Shown one piece after another: positions 1-6,688 of a DNA stretch of 10,962 nt. Made by a program: the position numbers and the translations under genes. The notes beneath the pieces are model-generated. The model saw only the letters and a list, made by a program, of their open reading frames with translations, did not search any database and had not been told where the DNA came from. Origin of the DNA: Prevotellaceae bacterium (GTDB lineage: Bacteria > Bacteroidota > Bacteroidia > Bacteroidales > UBA932); assembly GCA_031273485.1 (NCBI GenBank), contig JAISRS010000473.1, positions 1-10,962 on the forward strand. The letters are read 5' to 3'. Numbering within the stretch: position 1 is the stretch's first letter; the number at the start of each line of letters is the position of its first letter.

Positions 1-255
1 GAAGACGAGAATCTGTTCAGGAATGATACTCTTTTCCTGAATCTATGGCATAATACCAAGGAAACAGGCAATACGCAAATTGCAAGATCTCATGTAGCCG
101 TAAATCTCTCCAACTACGATGGGTATCTATGGGGCAGAGATTCAACAGTGATTTCCATAAAATACAAAGCCGAAAGGTTGGATACATCAACTCCCGCCAC
201 GTACACCTATAATGCCATGTACAGAAGAAAATATAATTCCAATGGCTTATATTAA
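1..255 (+). CDS. NigD-like protein, C-terminal fragment (5' end outside window)
   Basis: Frame 1 is open from the first base to a TAA at 253-255, giving the last 84 residues of a protein that starts upstream of the window. The stretch DTLFLNLWHN (fragment residues 9-18) matches the C-terminal beta-sandwich of the complete NigD-like lipoprotein at 6689-7357, which has DTIFLNFRHD. The similarity continues through a hydrophobic strand (VAVNL against IAVKL) and the closing strands (VISIKYKA against IVAITYKD). NigD-like proteins are Bacteroidetes lipoproteins of uncertain function, named after nigD of the Prevotella nigrescin bacteriocin locus. The N-terminal OB-like domain and lipobox would lie outside the window. 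A strong terminator follows 38 bases after the stop. The family call rests on similarity to the second copy, read by eye. Confidence 0.7.
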   Translation, partial: EDENLFRNDTLFLNLWHNTKETGNTQIARSHVAVNLSNYDGYLWGRDSTVISIKYKAERLDTSTPATYTYNAMYRRKYNSNGLY

Positions 256-292
256 GAAACATTCCGCAAAATAATTTCAAATACATTGTATT

Positions 293-323
293 AAAAGGCT
301 GTTTATAATGAACAGCCTTTTTT
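293..323 (+). terminator. Rho-independent terminator of the NigD-like gene
   Basis: A perfect 11-bp stem (AAAAGGCTGTT at 293-303 with AACAGCCTTTT at 311-321) encloses a 7-nt loop and runs into a T tract ending at 323. It lies 38 bases downstream of the partial gene's stop on the same strand. Confidence 0.85.
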
Positions 324-517
324 GATTTAAGAGGAGCCTTTTATGGAAGGTTGTTGCATATCCGCGAAAGAAATTTTCCTGTGTTCATCGGGAAAACTGT
401 ATAATGTAATTTCGCTTTTTCCCAAATCGGGATGAGTGTGCTTTCGCAGAAAAATTCGTGTAATTCGTATAATTCATGAATAAAAATTCGTGTTATTTGT
501 GTCATTCGTGGATTATT
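324..517. other. Intergenic stretch with degenerate ATTCGTG-type repeat phrases
   Basis: No gene is visible between the terminator of the first gene and the 3' end of the PBP4 gene. From about 450 to 512 the sequence consists of variations on ATTCGTG/AATTCGT separated by short AT spacers (for example AATTCGTGTAATTCGTATAA near 455-474, then ATTCGTGTTATTTGTGTCAT near 486-505). Similar wording recurs at about 10605-10650. It looks like decayed dispersed intergenic repeat material; no function is apparent. Confidence 0.4.
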
Positions 518-537
518 AAAAAAATCCGCAGGATTTT
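518..537 (-). terminator. Candidate terminator of the PBP4 gene
   Basis: Read on the minus strand, AAAATCC, loop TGC and GGATTTT form a 7-bp stem continuing into seven T residues (A run at 518-524 on the plus strand). It lies about 40 bases past the PBP4 stop codon in the correct orientation. The stem has only three G-C pairs, so strength is uncertain, and it sits inside the repeat-like region. Confidence 0.5.
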
Positions 538-576
538 AAATTCGTTCCATCCGTTTAATTCGGTGACAACAAGAAA

Positions 577-2034
577 TTACAGTTTCGACATTAGATGAAT
601 CAGTCGTTCTAACTGAGGTCTTAGGTCTTTGGTTTTGCAGAGGAAATTATTGACCATTACAGTAACGCAAAGAGTTTCGCCTTTTTTGTTGACAATATAT
701 CCTGCGTAATTCAACACGCCTGTCATTGAGCCGCTTTTGAGGAAAATCCTGTTTTTATCGGAATAATTCGTCATAAAATTTCTCAGCGTGCTTTTGTTGG
801 TTCCCGGAGAAGGAAGAAAATTGTGGAAATCAGGAATTTGTTGTTTTATCATTTTAAGATAATCGCACATAAAATTTGCCGTGACATAATTATGTCGCGA
901 CAGTCCGCTACCATCAATTATGCGGATATTTTGCGTATTAAGTTTCTGATTTTTCAGGAGTTCGATCATAGTTTCGGCGCTTGCCGAAAACGTAGCGGTT
1001 CCATTTATTGTTTTCGAGATATTTTTGAAAACAGCATCGGCAAACAGATTATTACTCACGTAATTTGCATATTCGGCAATTTTAGATAACGGAGGCGATT
1101 CTATTTCCGCAATCAAATGCCTTTCGACGCCGGAAAGCGAATCCGTGTCGTAAACAGATATATTGTTGGAAATTAAATAATTTCTCAACCAAAATTCAAA
1201 TGCTACGGCGGGATTTTGCAACGCGCAATTCAGGCTTATTTCCTTACCCGAAGCCGGAATTTTGCCTCTTATAAGGTAACTGTCCGACGCAGGGGACGAA
1301 AACGAAAATATTTCCGGCAGCGAATCCTTATGAATAACAACAATATCGGACACAACTTCCGGCATAATGACTTCGGTATAAGGATATTCCATCCGGAGAT
1401 TTATCCCCGACGCCTCCGTACACACTATTTTGGCAGTAAACGTATTTTCAAAAAAATTCAATCCGTGAACCCCCGAACCATAGTAACTGCCAATATCTTC
1501 CCATTCCCACGAAGCATTAACGCTTTCGCCGGTGCGGTATTCTCCGTTGAAATACGAATCATCAACAAATATTTTTCCTTTGATTACAGTTAATCCCGCA
1601 TTTTTCAGTTTTTCAGTTATTTGACTGAACACGGCATCCGTTCCCGATTCAAGAAAATCCTTAGCTCCCAAAGACGGGTCGCCGCCCCCAACCACGTATA
1701 AATTACCGTTTAACACGGAATCTGCGGAAATCTCACCATCATAATATAAAAGCGTTTTAAAAGTATAATCCCTGCCCAAACTCACCAGCCCCATGCCAGT
1801 GGTCACCACCTTTTGAATCGACGCCGGAATCATCCGTAAATCCGGTTGATATTCAAAAATTGATGCTCCGGTGGCGCAATTTACCAATTTTATGCTCAAC
1901 AGCGAACCTTTTATTTTTTTATCCCGCTTGAGCGAATTAACATAATCATGAAATTTGTTATCCCCTGAAACTTGGGCAATTACATCAAAAGATGTAATGA
2001 AATATATCAGTAAAACAAGTACTTTAAATGGCAT
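577..2034 (-). CDS. dacB: D-alanyl-D-alanine carboxypeptidase/endopeptidase, PBP4 family (peptidase S13)
   Basis: This is a periplasmic serine enzyme that removes the terminal D-alanine from peptidoglycan stem peptides and may cut D-Ala-meso-DAP cross-links. All three penicillin-binding motifs are visible: SIQK (catalytic Ser72 and Lys75), SNN at 327-329 and KSG at 433-435, with DGSGLSRHN at about 374-382 before the last. The N-terminus is a Sec signal peptide (MPFKVLVLLIYFITSFDVIA, cleavage likely before Gln). I chose the ATG at 2034, giving 485 residues. A TTG start at 2064 would add ten polar residues (MQKNLINTNF) ahead of the hydrophobic core and is less likely. The long region between motifs 1 and 2 fits the inserted domains typical of class C PBP4 enzymes. 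The gene is single and divergent from exbB across a 98-bp spacer. Confidence 0.93.
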   Translation of the reverse strand: MPFKVLVLLIYFITSFDVIAQVSGDNKFHDYVNSLKRDKKIKGSLLSIKLVNCATGASIFEYQPDLRMIPASIQKVVTTGMGLVSLGRDYTFKTLLYYDGEISADSVLNGNLYVVGGGDPSLGAKDFLESGTDAVFSQITEKLKNAGLTVIKGKIFVDDSYFNGEYRTGESVNASWEWEDIGSYYGSGVHGLNFFENTFTAKIVCTEASGINLRMEYPYTEVIMPEVVSDIVVIHKDSLPEIFSFSSPASDSYLIRGKIPASGKEISLNCALQNPAVAFEFWLRNYLISNNISVYDTDSLSGVERHLIAEIESPPLSKIAEYANYVSNNLFADAVFKNISKTINGTATFSASAETMIELLKNQKLNTQNIRIIDGSGLSRHNYVTANFMCDYLKMIKQQIPDFHNFLPSPGTNKSTLRNFMTNYSDKNRIFLKSGSMTGVLNYAGYIVNKKGETLCVTVMVNNFLCKTKDLRPQLERLIHLMSKL

Positions 2035-2068
2035 AAAATTTGTATTTATTAAATTTTTTTGCAAAAAG

Positions 2069-2100
2069 TTGCTAAAAATGATGCAAAATTAATAACTTTG
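2069..2100 (+). promoter_or_regulatory. Bacteroidetes-type promoter for exbB-exbD
   Basis: TTG at 2069-2071 and TAACTTTG at 2093-2100 (a match to TAnnTTTG) are 21 nt apart, giving a leader of about 25 nt before the exbB ATG at 2133. A back-to-back minus-strand TAATTTTG (2091 to 2084) could be the -7 box of the divergent PBP4 gene, but no TTG lies at the right distance for it. Confidence 0.65.
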
Positions 2101-2132
2101 CGCAAAATTTTATAATAATATTTATAATAGAT

Positions 2133-2831
2133 ATGGTACAAAACCTGGAATCTGTCGAAAAAATAGTTGATTCAACAACCAGAACCTCAGCCTCAGGGCT
2201 TCAAGATGAAGGAATTAGCCTCATAGAACTGTTCCTTGCCGGAGGTTGGATGATGTGGGTGCTTTTAGCCCTTTCTTTTATTGCAATTTGGATATTTGTA
2301 GAAAGATTAATGGCTATTTATAAGGCATCAAAAATAGATGATCGCTTTATGGATCAAATAAAACAATATGTCCACAGCGGGCAAATAAACTATGCAATAG
2401 ACCTTTGCCGCATGACGGAAAGCCCCATTGCCCGTCTTATCGAAAAAGGACTGGAAAGAATAGGACGCCCGCTAAGCGATGTTCAAACAGCAGTGGAAAA
2501 TATGGGAAATCTGGAAGTTTCACGACTCGAACGCGGCTTGCCCATGCTGGCAACCGTTTCGGGAGGCGCTCCGATGATTGGATTTCTCGGCACCGTGGTG
2601 GGTATGATAAAAGCCTTCTACAATATGGCTGTTGCCGGTAGCAGCATCGATATAGCCCTGCTTTCGGAAGGGATATATTTCGCTCTGGTAACCACCGTTG
2701 GAGGACTTATTGTCGGAATAATGGCGTTTTTCGGATACAATTATTTAGTCGCCCGAATCGAAAGCGTAATTTACAAAATGGAGTCAAACACCATTGAATT
2801 TATGGATTTACTTAACGAACCGGCAGAATAA
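2133..2831 (+). CDS. exbB: ExbB/TolQ/MotA-family proton channel protein
   Basis: This inner-membrane proton-channel subunit forms, with ExbD, the motor that powers TonB and hence outer-membrane TonB-dependent transport. Its 232 residues show the family topology: TM1 at about 36-57 (WMMWVLLALSFIAIWIFV), a long cytoplasmic segment (about 58-137), then TM2 (about 138-160, containing GGAPMIGFLGTVVGMI) and TM3 (about 180-205, containing ALVTTVGGLIVGIMAFFGY). The GFLGTVxGM and TTxxGLxVxI patterns are the conserved MotA/TolQ/ExbB signatures lining the pore. The polar N-terminal extension of about 30 residues is common in Bacteroidetes ExbB. There is no Shine-Dalgarno sequence, as usual for the phylum. 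exbD follows after 12 bp, so the two are co-transcribed. TolQ is the alternative name, but the downstream tonB favours ExbB. Confidence 0.93.
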   Translation: MVQNLESVEKIVDSTTRTSASGLQDEGISLIELFLAGGWMMWVLLALSFIAIWIFVERLMAIYKASKIDDRFMDQIKQYVHSGQINYAIDLCRMTESPIARLIEKGLERIGRPLSDVQTAVENMGNLEVSRLERGLPMLATVSGGAPMIGFLGTVVGMIKAFYNMAVAGSSIDIALLSEGIYFALVTTVGGLIVGIMAFFGYNYLVARIESVIYKMESNTIEFMDLLNEPAE

Positions 2832-2843
2832 ACATTTTAAGAT

Positions 2844-3248
2844 ATGGCAATAAAAAGAAGTTCTAAAATTACGTCCAATTTTAGCATGGCGTCCATGACG
2901 GACATAATTTTCCTGCTGCTGATATTCTTTTTAGTGACATCTACACTGATTAATCCCAATGCCTTACGTCTGCTATTGCCGAAAAGTAACAGTCAAACAT
3001 CGTCGAAGCAAAAGGTGTCGGTGTCGATCAAACAACTTGGCGACGACAAGTTCGATTATTATGTAAACAGAAAACGTGTGGAGTTCAATGAAATTGAACG
3101 TAATCTGCAACTCGAACTGATAAACGTCGAAGATCCTGTTGTAAGCCTGTATACCGACGAAAGCGTACCGATAGGGCAGGTTGTTAAAATGATGAATATA
3201 GCCGCAAAAAATGATTTTAAAATGATTCTTGCAACCGAACGCGAATAA
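2844..3248 (+). CDS. exbD: ExbD/TolR-family biopolymer transport protein
   Basis: This is the partner subunit of ExbB. It is a single-span protein of 134 residues with a short cytoplasmic N-terminus rich in Lys/Arg/Ser, one TM helix at about 19-38 and a periplasmic domain. The helix begins MTDIIFLLLIFFLVTS; Asp20 corresponds to the essential proton-carrying aspartate of ExbD/TolR. The periplasmic part (about 55-134) has the alternating strand pattern of the family, ending with a helix and a last strand (KMILATERE). Spacing to exbB is 12 bp, indicating one transcript. Many Bacteroidetes loci carry two adjacent exbD genes; only one is present here. tonB follows after 113 bp. Confidence 0.92.
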   Translation: MAIKRSSKITSNFSMASMTDIIFLLLIFFLVTSTLINPNALRLLLPKSNSQTSSKQKVSVSIKQLGDDKFDYYVNRKRVEFNEIERNLQLELINVEDPVVSLYTDESVPIGQVVKMMNIAAKNDFKMILATERE

Positions 3249-3276
3249 TTTTTTATGAAAAAATATTTAAGAAAAA

Positions 3277-3306
3277 TTGGAGATAAGAAAATTATTCGTA
3301 GCTTTG
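3277..3306 (+). promoter_or_regulatory. Bacteroidetes-type promoter for tonB
   Basis: TTG at 3277-3279 and TAGCTTTG at 3299-3306 (matching TAnnTTTG) are 19 nt apart, in the 113-bp gap between exbD and tonB. Initiation about 7 nt downstream would leave a leader of about 50 nt before the ATG at 3362. This suggests tonB can be transcribed separately from exbBD as well as by read-through. Confidence 0.6.
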
Positions 3307-3361
3307 CACGAAAATAAAATGTCAGTTTAATAATTAATTTTTAATAAATATATTAATTAAG

Positions 3362-4183
3362 ATGCCTTTAGCAAAAAGATACAAATACGAAGAAGATACT
3401 TCACAGGGGAAAAAAGTTGCCTCTATCTCCGCTGTTTTGTTCTATGTCATCTTATTTTTTGTATTATACGGATTGAGGTTGGATATAAAAAAACCTGTTC
3501 CCGAACAAAAAATTATTGAACTCGTTTTTGAAGATATTCAACCCGCTCCCCGTCAGGGCGTGCTTCGGAGAAATCCCCTGCAAAAGCCCGTACCTAATCC
3601 CCCCATTGTGAACAAACCGGGGAATACGGCGCCCGAATCGGCAGTTGTTGCACGCGACAATCAAAGCACAAAGCCCAAACCGCAACCGGAATCAAAGCCT
3701 TCGGAACTGACGGAAACGGGAGATGTTGAACAGGAAACGCCAAAACCTGTAATTGATCAAAAATCCTTGTTTCAAAGTACGGCAACAGGCGAAGAGGAAG
3801 CTAATAATCCCGACGCAGTAAGCGAACAAAATCTCTACGACGGAACAGGTCGTGAAACACAGGCAACCCGTAACGAAAATACGCCTATCGGACCTGATCA
3901 CCGTCAGACTGTTACGGCAAATCTTTCGGGACGTTCGATTGTAGGCTCTCTACCGGCGCCGTTGTATAACAGTCAAAATCAGGGGAAAGTTGTGGTCGAA
4001 ATCACAGTTGACCAAAACGGAAATGTGACCAAAGCAATTGCAACAGGCAAAGGTTCAACGGTGCAGGATACCAAGCTTTGGAGAGCGGCTGAAGAAGCTG
4101 CAAAAAAAGCGAAATTCAATGTGAAAAAAGATGCGCCTATTTCACAATTAGGTACAATTACATATATATTCAAATTGAATTAG
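3362..4183 (+). CDS. tonB: Energy transducer TonB
   Basis: This periplasm-spanning protein passes proton-motive energy from ExbB/ExbD to TonB-dependent outer-membrane receptors. Its 273 residues show the TonB plan: a short charged cytoplasmic start, an uncleaved TM anchor at about 19-39, a long linker rich in Pro, Lys, Glu and Gln (about 45-185, with runs such as PVPNPP and KPKPQPESKP), and a C-terminal domain (about 190-273). That domain contains GKVVVEITVDQNGNVTKA, a helix of the RAAEEAAKKAKF type, and a final strand GTITYIFKLN, as in Bacteroidetes TonB family proteins. The linker is long enough to cross the periplasm. Together with exbB and exbD it makes a complete energising set. Paralogues are common in this phylum, so whether this is the main TonB cannot be told. 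Confidence 0.88.
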   Translation: MPLAKRYKYEEDTSQGKKVASISAVLFYVILFFVLYGLRLDIKKPVPEQKIIELVFEDIQPAPRQGVLRRNPLQKPVPNPPIVNKPGNTAPESAVVARDNQSTKPKPQPESKPSELTETGDVEQETPKPVIDQKSLFQSTATGEEEANNPDAVSEQNLYDGTGRETQATRNENTPIGPDHRQTVTANLSGRSIVGSLPAPLYNSQNQGKVVVEITVDQNGNVTKAIATGKGSTVQDTKLWRAAEEAAKKAKFNVKKDAPISQLGTITYIFKLN

Positions 4184-4217
4184 TAAGAAAAATATTTGTT
4201 GATTTAAAAAATTTATA

Positions 4218-4254
4218 CAGTTAAAAAAATAAACAGTCAGTTAAAAAAAATAAA
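4218..4254 (+). repeat. Short tandem duplication, two copies
   Basis: CAGTTAAAAAAATAAA at 4218-4233 is repeated at 4238-4254 with one extra A, joined by CAGT. It is a local AT-rich duplication in the spacer after tonB with no evident function. Confidence 0.6.
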
Positions 4255-4261
4255 GACCTCG

Positions 4262-4355
4262 CCGCAAAGATATGCATGACTCTCTCTCTATTACAGTCGC
4301 TAATTTTACTCTTGAATTATTTAGCGAAAACTTGCAATCTTTGCGGTTTTTTTTT
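4262..4355 (+). other. Long stem-loop ending in a T tract (terminator or structured RNA)
   Basis: CCGCAAAGAT (4262-4271) pairs perfectly with ATCTTTGCGG (4337-4346). After a single bulged A at 4272 the helix continues with TGCA (4273-4276 against 4333-4336), making a 14-bp stem. Inside it a second perfect 7-bp helix is possible (TCGCTAA 4297-4303 with TTAGCGA 4321-4327). Nine T residues follow at 4347-4355. It lies between tonB and hpt, so it may end the tonB transcript, act in the hpt leader, or be a small RNA. Against a simple terminator, the apical region is long (about 56 nt). Confidence 0.5.
4312..4343 (+). promoter_or_regulatory. Weak candidate promoter for hpt-adk
   Basis: TTG at 4312-4314 lies 21 nt before AATCTTTG (4336-4343), one mismatch from TAnnTTTG. 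The -7 box would lie within the 3' arm of the stem-loop, and initiation would fall in or near the T tract. No better match was found in the tonB-hpt spacer. Confidence 0.25.
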
Positions 4356-4414
4356 AGAAACAAATCGCAGAATTGATATAATCGATTTAAATTCACATAA
4401 TTTGAGGAAAGATT

Positions 4415-4960
4415 ATGAACCCGACACAAATAATTTTATACGATAAAGTCTTTGAACAGTACATTTCCGGCGCCGAAATATCGGTTGCGGTGAAAAATAT
4501 GGCGCAGCAAATTAACAGGGACATGAAAGATGAGGATATCCCTGTATTTTTGAGTGTTTTGAACGGCGCTTTTATGTTCACGGCGGATTTGATGAAATAT
4601 ATAGATTTCAAATGCCGCCTCAGTTTTGTGAAGCTAAGTTCCTACAATGGAGTGTCTTCGGCAGGAACAGTGAAAGAACTGATAGGATTAAATCAGGACG
4701 TAACCGGCAAAACGGTAATCCTGCTGGAAGATGTGATTGATAGCGGAACAACCTTGGAATATCTCGTTGATTCATTATCAAAATACAATCTTAAACAGTT
4801 GAAAATAGCCACAATGCTGTTTAAACCGGATGTTTATAACAAAAACATCAAAATAGATTATGCGGGAATACATATACCCGATAATTTTATTGTAGGTTAT
4901 GGATTGGATTATAATGAGTTGGGTAGGAATTATCAGGAAATATACAAAATCAAAAAATAG
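4415..4960 (+). CDS. hpt: Hypoxanthine phosphoribosyltransferase
   Basis: This cytoplasmic purine-salvage enzyme joins hypoxanthine (often guanine too) to PRPP, giving IMP or GMP. Its 181 residues match the usual bacterial Hpt length. The PRPP-binding loop is VILLEDVIDSGTT at 101-113, with the acidic pair Glu105-Asp106 that contacts the ribose. Upstream are the loop LNGAFMF (49-55) and the flexible-loop region FVKLSSYNGVSSAG (71-84). Downstream, FKPDVY (136-141) and FIVGYGLDYNELGRNYQEIY (158-177) supply the base-binding Asp and the typical C-terminus. The ATG at 4415 is preceded by GAGGAAAG, a purine-rich stretch that could pair with 16S rRNA, unusual for this phylum. adk begins 8 bp after the stop, so the two are surely co-transcribed. 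Confidence 0.94.
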   Translation: MNPTQIILYDKVFEQYISGAEISVAVKNMAQQINRDMKDEDIPVFLSVLNGAFMFTADLMKYIDFKCRLSFVKLSSYNGVSSAGTVKELIGLNQDVTGKTVILLEDVIDSGTTLEYLVDSLSKYNLKQLKIATMLFKPDVYNKNIKIDYAGIHIPDNFIVGYGLDYNELGRNYQEIYKIKK

Positions 4961-4968
4961 ATAAAATC

Positions 4969-5559
4969 ATGTTAAATATTGTGTTATTTGGTCCTCCGGG
5001 TGCAGGTAAAGGCACACAGGCTGTAAAATTAGTGGAAAACTATAATCTGGTTCACCTTTCGACAGGCGATATGCTGCGCGCAGAAATGAAAAAAGGCTCG
5101 CCTCTCGGATTGACTGTTAAAGATTTAATAGACAAAGGCGAATTGGTTTCCGATGAAATCGTTATAGAACTCATACGTGAAAATGTGAATAATAACAAAA
5201 ATGCGGCAGGGTTCATTTTCGACGGTTTTCCGCGAACAATCGCGCAGGCAAAGTCCTTAGATGCAATGCTGGAAAAAGAATCTATGAACATCTCGCTGAT
5301 GATTACTCTCGAAGTTGAAGAACAGGAACTCATTAAGCGAATCTTAACAAGAGGCGAAACGTCGGGTAGAACTGATGATTTGGACACAGGGATAATCAAA
5401 AACCGTATTAAAGTGTATAACGAACAAACATCGCCCGTTGCCGATTACTACAAGCGGCAAAACAAACATATCCCCGTTGATAACATGGGAACTATAGACG
5501 AAACGTTCGATTGCCTTAAAAAGGTGTTAGACCCTAAAATTGTAACGGAACAGAATTGA
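4969..5559 (+). CDS. adk: Adenylate kinase (short form, no zinc LID domain)
   Basis: This cytoplasmic enzyme interconverts ATP + AMP and 2 ADP. Its 196 residues show the P-loop GPPGAGKGT (8-16), the AMP-binding STGDMLR (31-37), the DGFPRT motif (85-90), and the arginine cluster RGETSGRTDD (128-137) followed by Arg146. The LID is the short form: ILTRGETSGRTDDLDTGIIKNR runs directly on, with no room for the Cys4 zinc-type insert of long adenylate kinases, as expected for Bacteroidetes Adk. The ATG at 4969 comes 8 bp after the hpt stop. Translation from this start puts the P-loop at the normal position. Confidence 0.95.
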   Translation: MLNIVLFGPPGAGKGTQAVKLVENYNLVHLSTGDMLRAEMKKGSPLGLTVKDLIDKGELVSDEIVIELIRENVNNNKNAAGFIFDGFPRTIAQAKSLDAMLEKESMNISLMITLEVEEQELIKRILTRGETSGRTDDLDTGIIKNRIKVYNEQTSPVADYYKRQNKHIPVDNMGTIDETFDCLKKVLDPKIVTEQN

Positions 5560-5624
5560 TACACAGGGTAATTGCTTGTACGATTATCGCACTTAGATTA
5601 ATCATTTAAAAAATAAATAAAATT

Positions 5625-6275
5625 ATGGATGCATATCAAAAAATCAATACAATCTATAAAAGGGATATGGAAAATAAGTCCAAAGCTTTGCTTGTCGGGG
5701 AATGGTCGCAGCCCGAATTTGAATATCTTAAAGATAATCGCTGGGAATGGACGGAGAAAATCGACGGGACAAATATCCGCATTAATTGGCATAATGAGGT
5801 ATTAACTTTCGGCGGCAGAACGGATAATGCCGATATTCCGACTCATCTGCTGCAAAAACTGCAAACCGTTTTTACTCCCGACTTAATGAAATCAGTATTT
5901 AAACCGCAGGAAGATAACGCTGAAATCACTTTATATGGCGAAGGTTACGGATGTAAAATTCAAAAAGGAGGGAATTACATGAGTAAAGAAGTGGGATTTA
6001 TACTTTTTGACATCAAAATCGGACACTGGTGGCTGAAACGACAGGATTGCGAGGATTTAGCGCAATCGCTGAATATCCCTATTGTACCCGTGATCGGCTA
6101 CGGCTCTTTGGAAGAAGCCGTAAATTTTGTGAAACAGGGATTTAAGTCCACCATTGCCGAAAATAAAAATTATGATGCCGAAGGTCTGGTTCTGAAACCC
6201 GTAGTAGATCTGCTGGCAAGAAACGGTCAACGAATTATAACAAAAATTAAAACCGTAGATTTTAAACGACTTTGA
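5625..6275 (+). CDS. Short ATP-dependent RNA ligase (Rnl2-like nucleotidyltransferase)
   Basis: The 216-residue protein has the ordered motifs of covalent nucleotidyltransferases of the RNA ligase family: motif I KIDG with predicted adenylated Lys45, FGGRT (62-66), YGEGYG (104-109, motif III-like), VGFILFDI (123-130, motif IIIa), AEGLVLKP (185-192, motif IV) and ITKIK (205-209, motif V). The family adenylates its lysine with ATP, transfers AMP to a 5'-phosphate and seals RNA nicks; the actual substrate here is unknown. The protein ends just after motif V, so it is the catalytic module alone, without the extra C-terminal domain of T4 Rnl2. The opening KINTIYKRD resembles related ligases and supports the ATG at 5625. 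It lies 65 bp after adk on the same strand without a recognisable promoter, so it may be co-transcribed with hpt-adk. Phage ancestry is plausible. Confidence 0.85.
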   Translation: MDAYQKINTIYKRDMENKSKALLVGEWSQPEFEYLKDNRWEWTEKIDGTNIRINWHNEVLTFGGRTDNADIPTHLLQKLQTVFTPDLMKSVFKPQEDNAEITLYGEGYGCKIQKGGNYMSKEVGFILFDIKIGHWWLKRQDCEDLAQSLNIPIVPVIGYGSLEEAVNFVKQGFKSTIAENKNYDAEGLVLKPVVDLLARNGQRIITKIKTVDFKRL

Positions 6276-6688
6276 CGAGGAATTAATAACTGCTGAACCG
6301 ATCAACTTGAGATATACGGTTTTGACTTTTGGCAGGCACGACTTTTGACACCGACTGACACCAGCTCAATCGTTCTGCTTTCGTGCTGGTTTACGTACAT
6401 TATTTATCATGTCATCATTATACATATTGGATTGAAAGAATAGATTCGCCGAAGTTTTGCCGAAGTTTGCCTAATGGTTGCAAAATAAATCAAACCAACG
6501 TGACAGCTGACAGAACGCATATAACCGAGACTAAAGGCTATCTTGGAAAATATTGCGACAGTTGCGCTACCCAACGGTTTTTACTTGCGCACAATCGGCA
6601 TTTTGTCCAACACAATGACAGTTTACAACGGACTTAACGACAATATAACAGGGAAACGTCTTTTTTGAGGAATATTTTATTGGAGTAA
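6276..6688. other. Gene-poor region of coding-like GC content, possible remnant
   Basis: No convincing gene is visible. Roughly 41% G+C by eye contrasts with about 22-30% in the other spacers and resembles the coding DNA here. Short direct repeats occur: GACTTTTG near 6325 and 6341, and a GCCGAAGTTTTGCCGAAGTT tandem near 6448-6467. The longest open stretches are an 84-codon plus-strand frame (6383-6637), whose Cys/His/Tyr-rich translation looks random, and a minus-strand frame with an ATG at 6520 and TGA ending at 6407 (37 residues, MRSVSCHVGLIYFATIRQTS...). A decayed gene or mobile cassette is the likeliest origin, but no homology is claimed. Confidence 0.4.

Noticed and set aside
17..286. 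89-codon minus-strand frame opposite the first gene
   Set aside because: Composition (Cys, Trp and His rich) is unlike a real protein and it overlaps the plus-strand frame that shows NigD-like similarity and ends just before a correct terminator.
823..1593. Plus-strand frames of 88 and 125 codons within dacB
   Set aside because: They are antisense shadows of a gene with all three PBP motifs and have no recognisable signal, domain or promoter.
3255..3317. 20-codon frame MKKYLRKIGDKK... between exbD and tonB
   Set aside because: It overlaps the predicted tonB promoter, and AT-rich spacers readily give short Lys-rich frames.
4398..4404. TAATTTG just before hpt as a promoter box
   Set aside because: One base short of the TAnnTTTG spacing, and initiation would fall within a few bases of the ATG.
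6383..6637. 84-codon plus-strand frame after the RNA ligase
   Set aside because: No signal, domain or plausible composition; kept only as part of the description of the gene-poor stretch.
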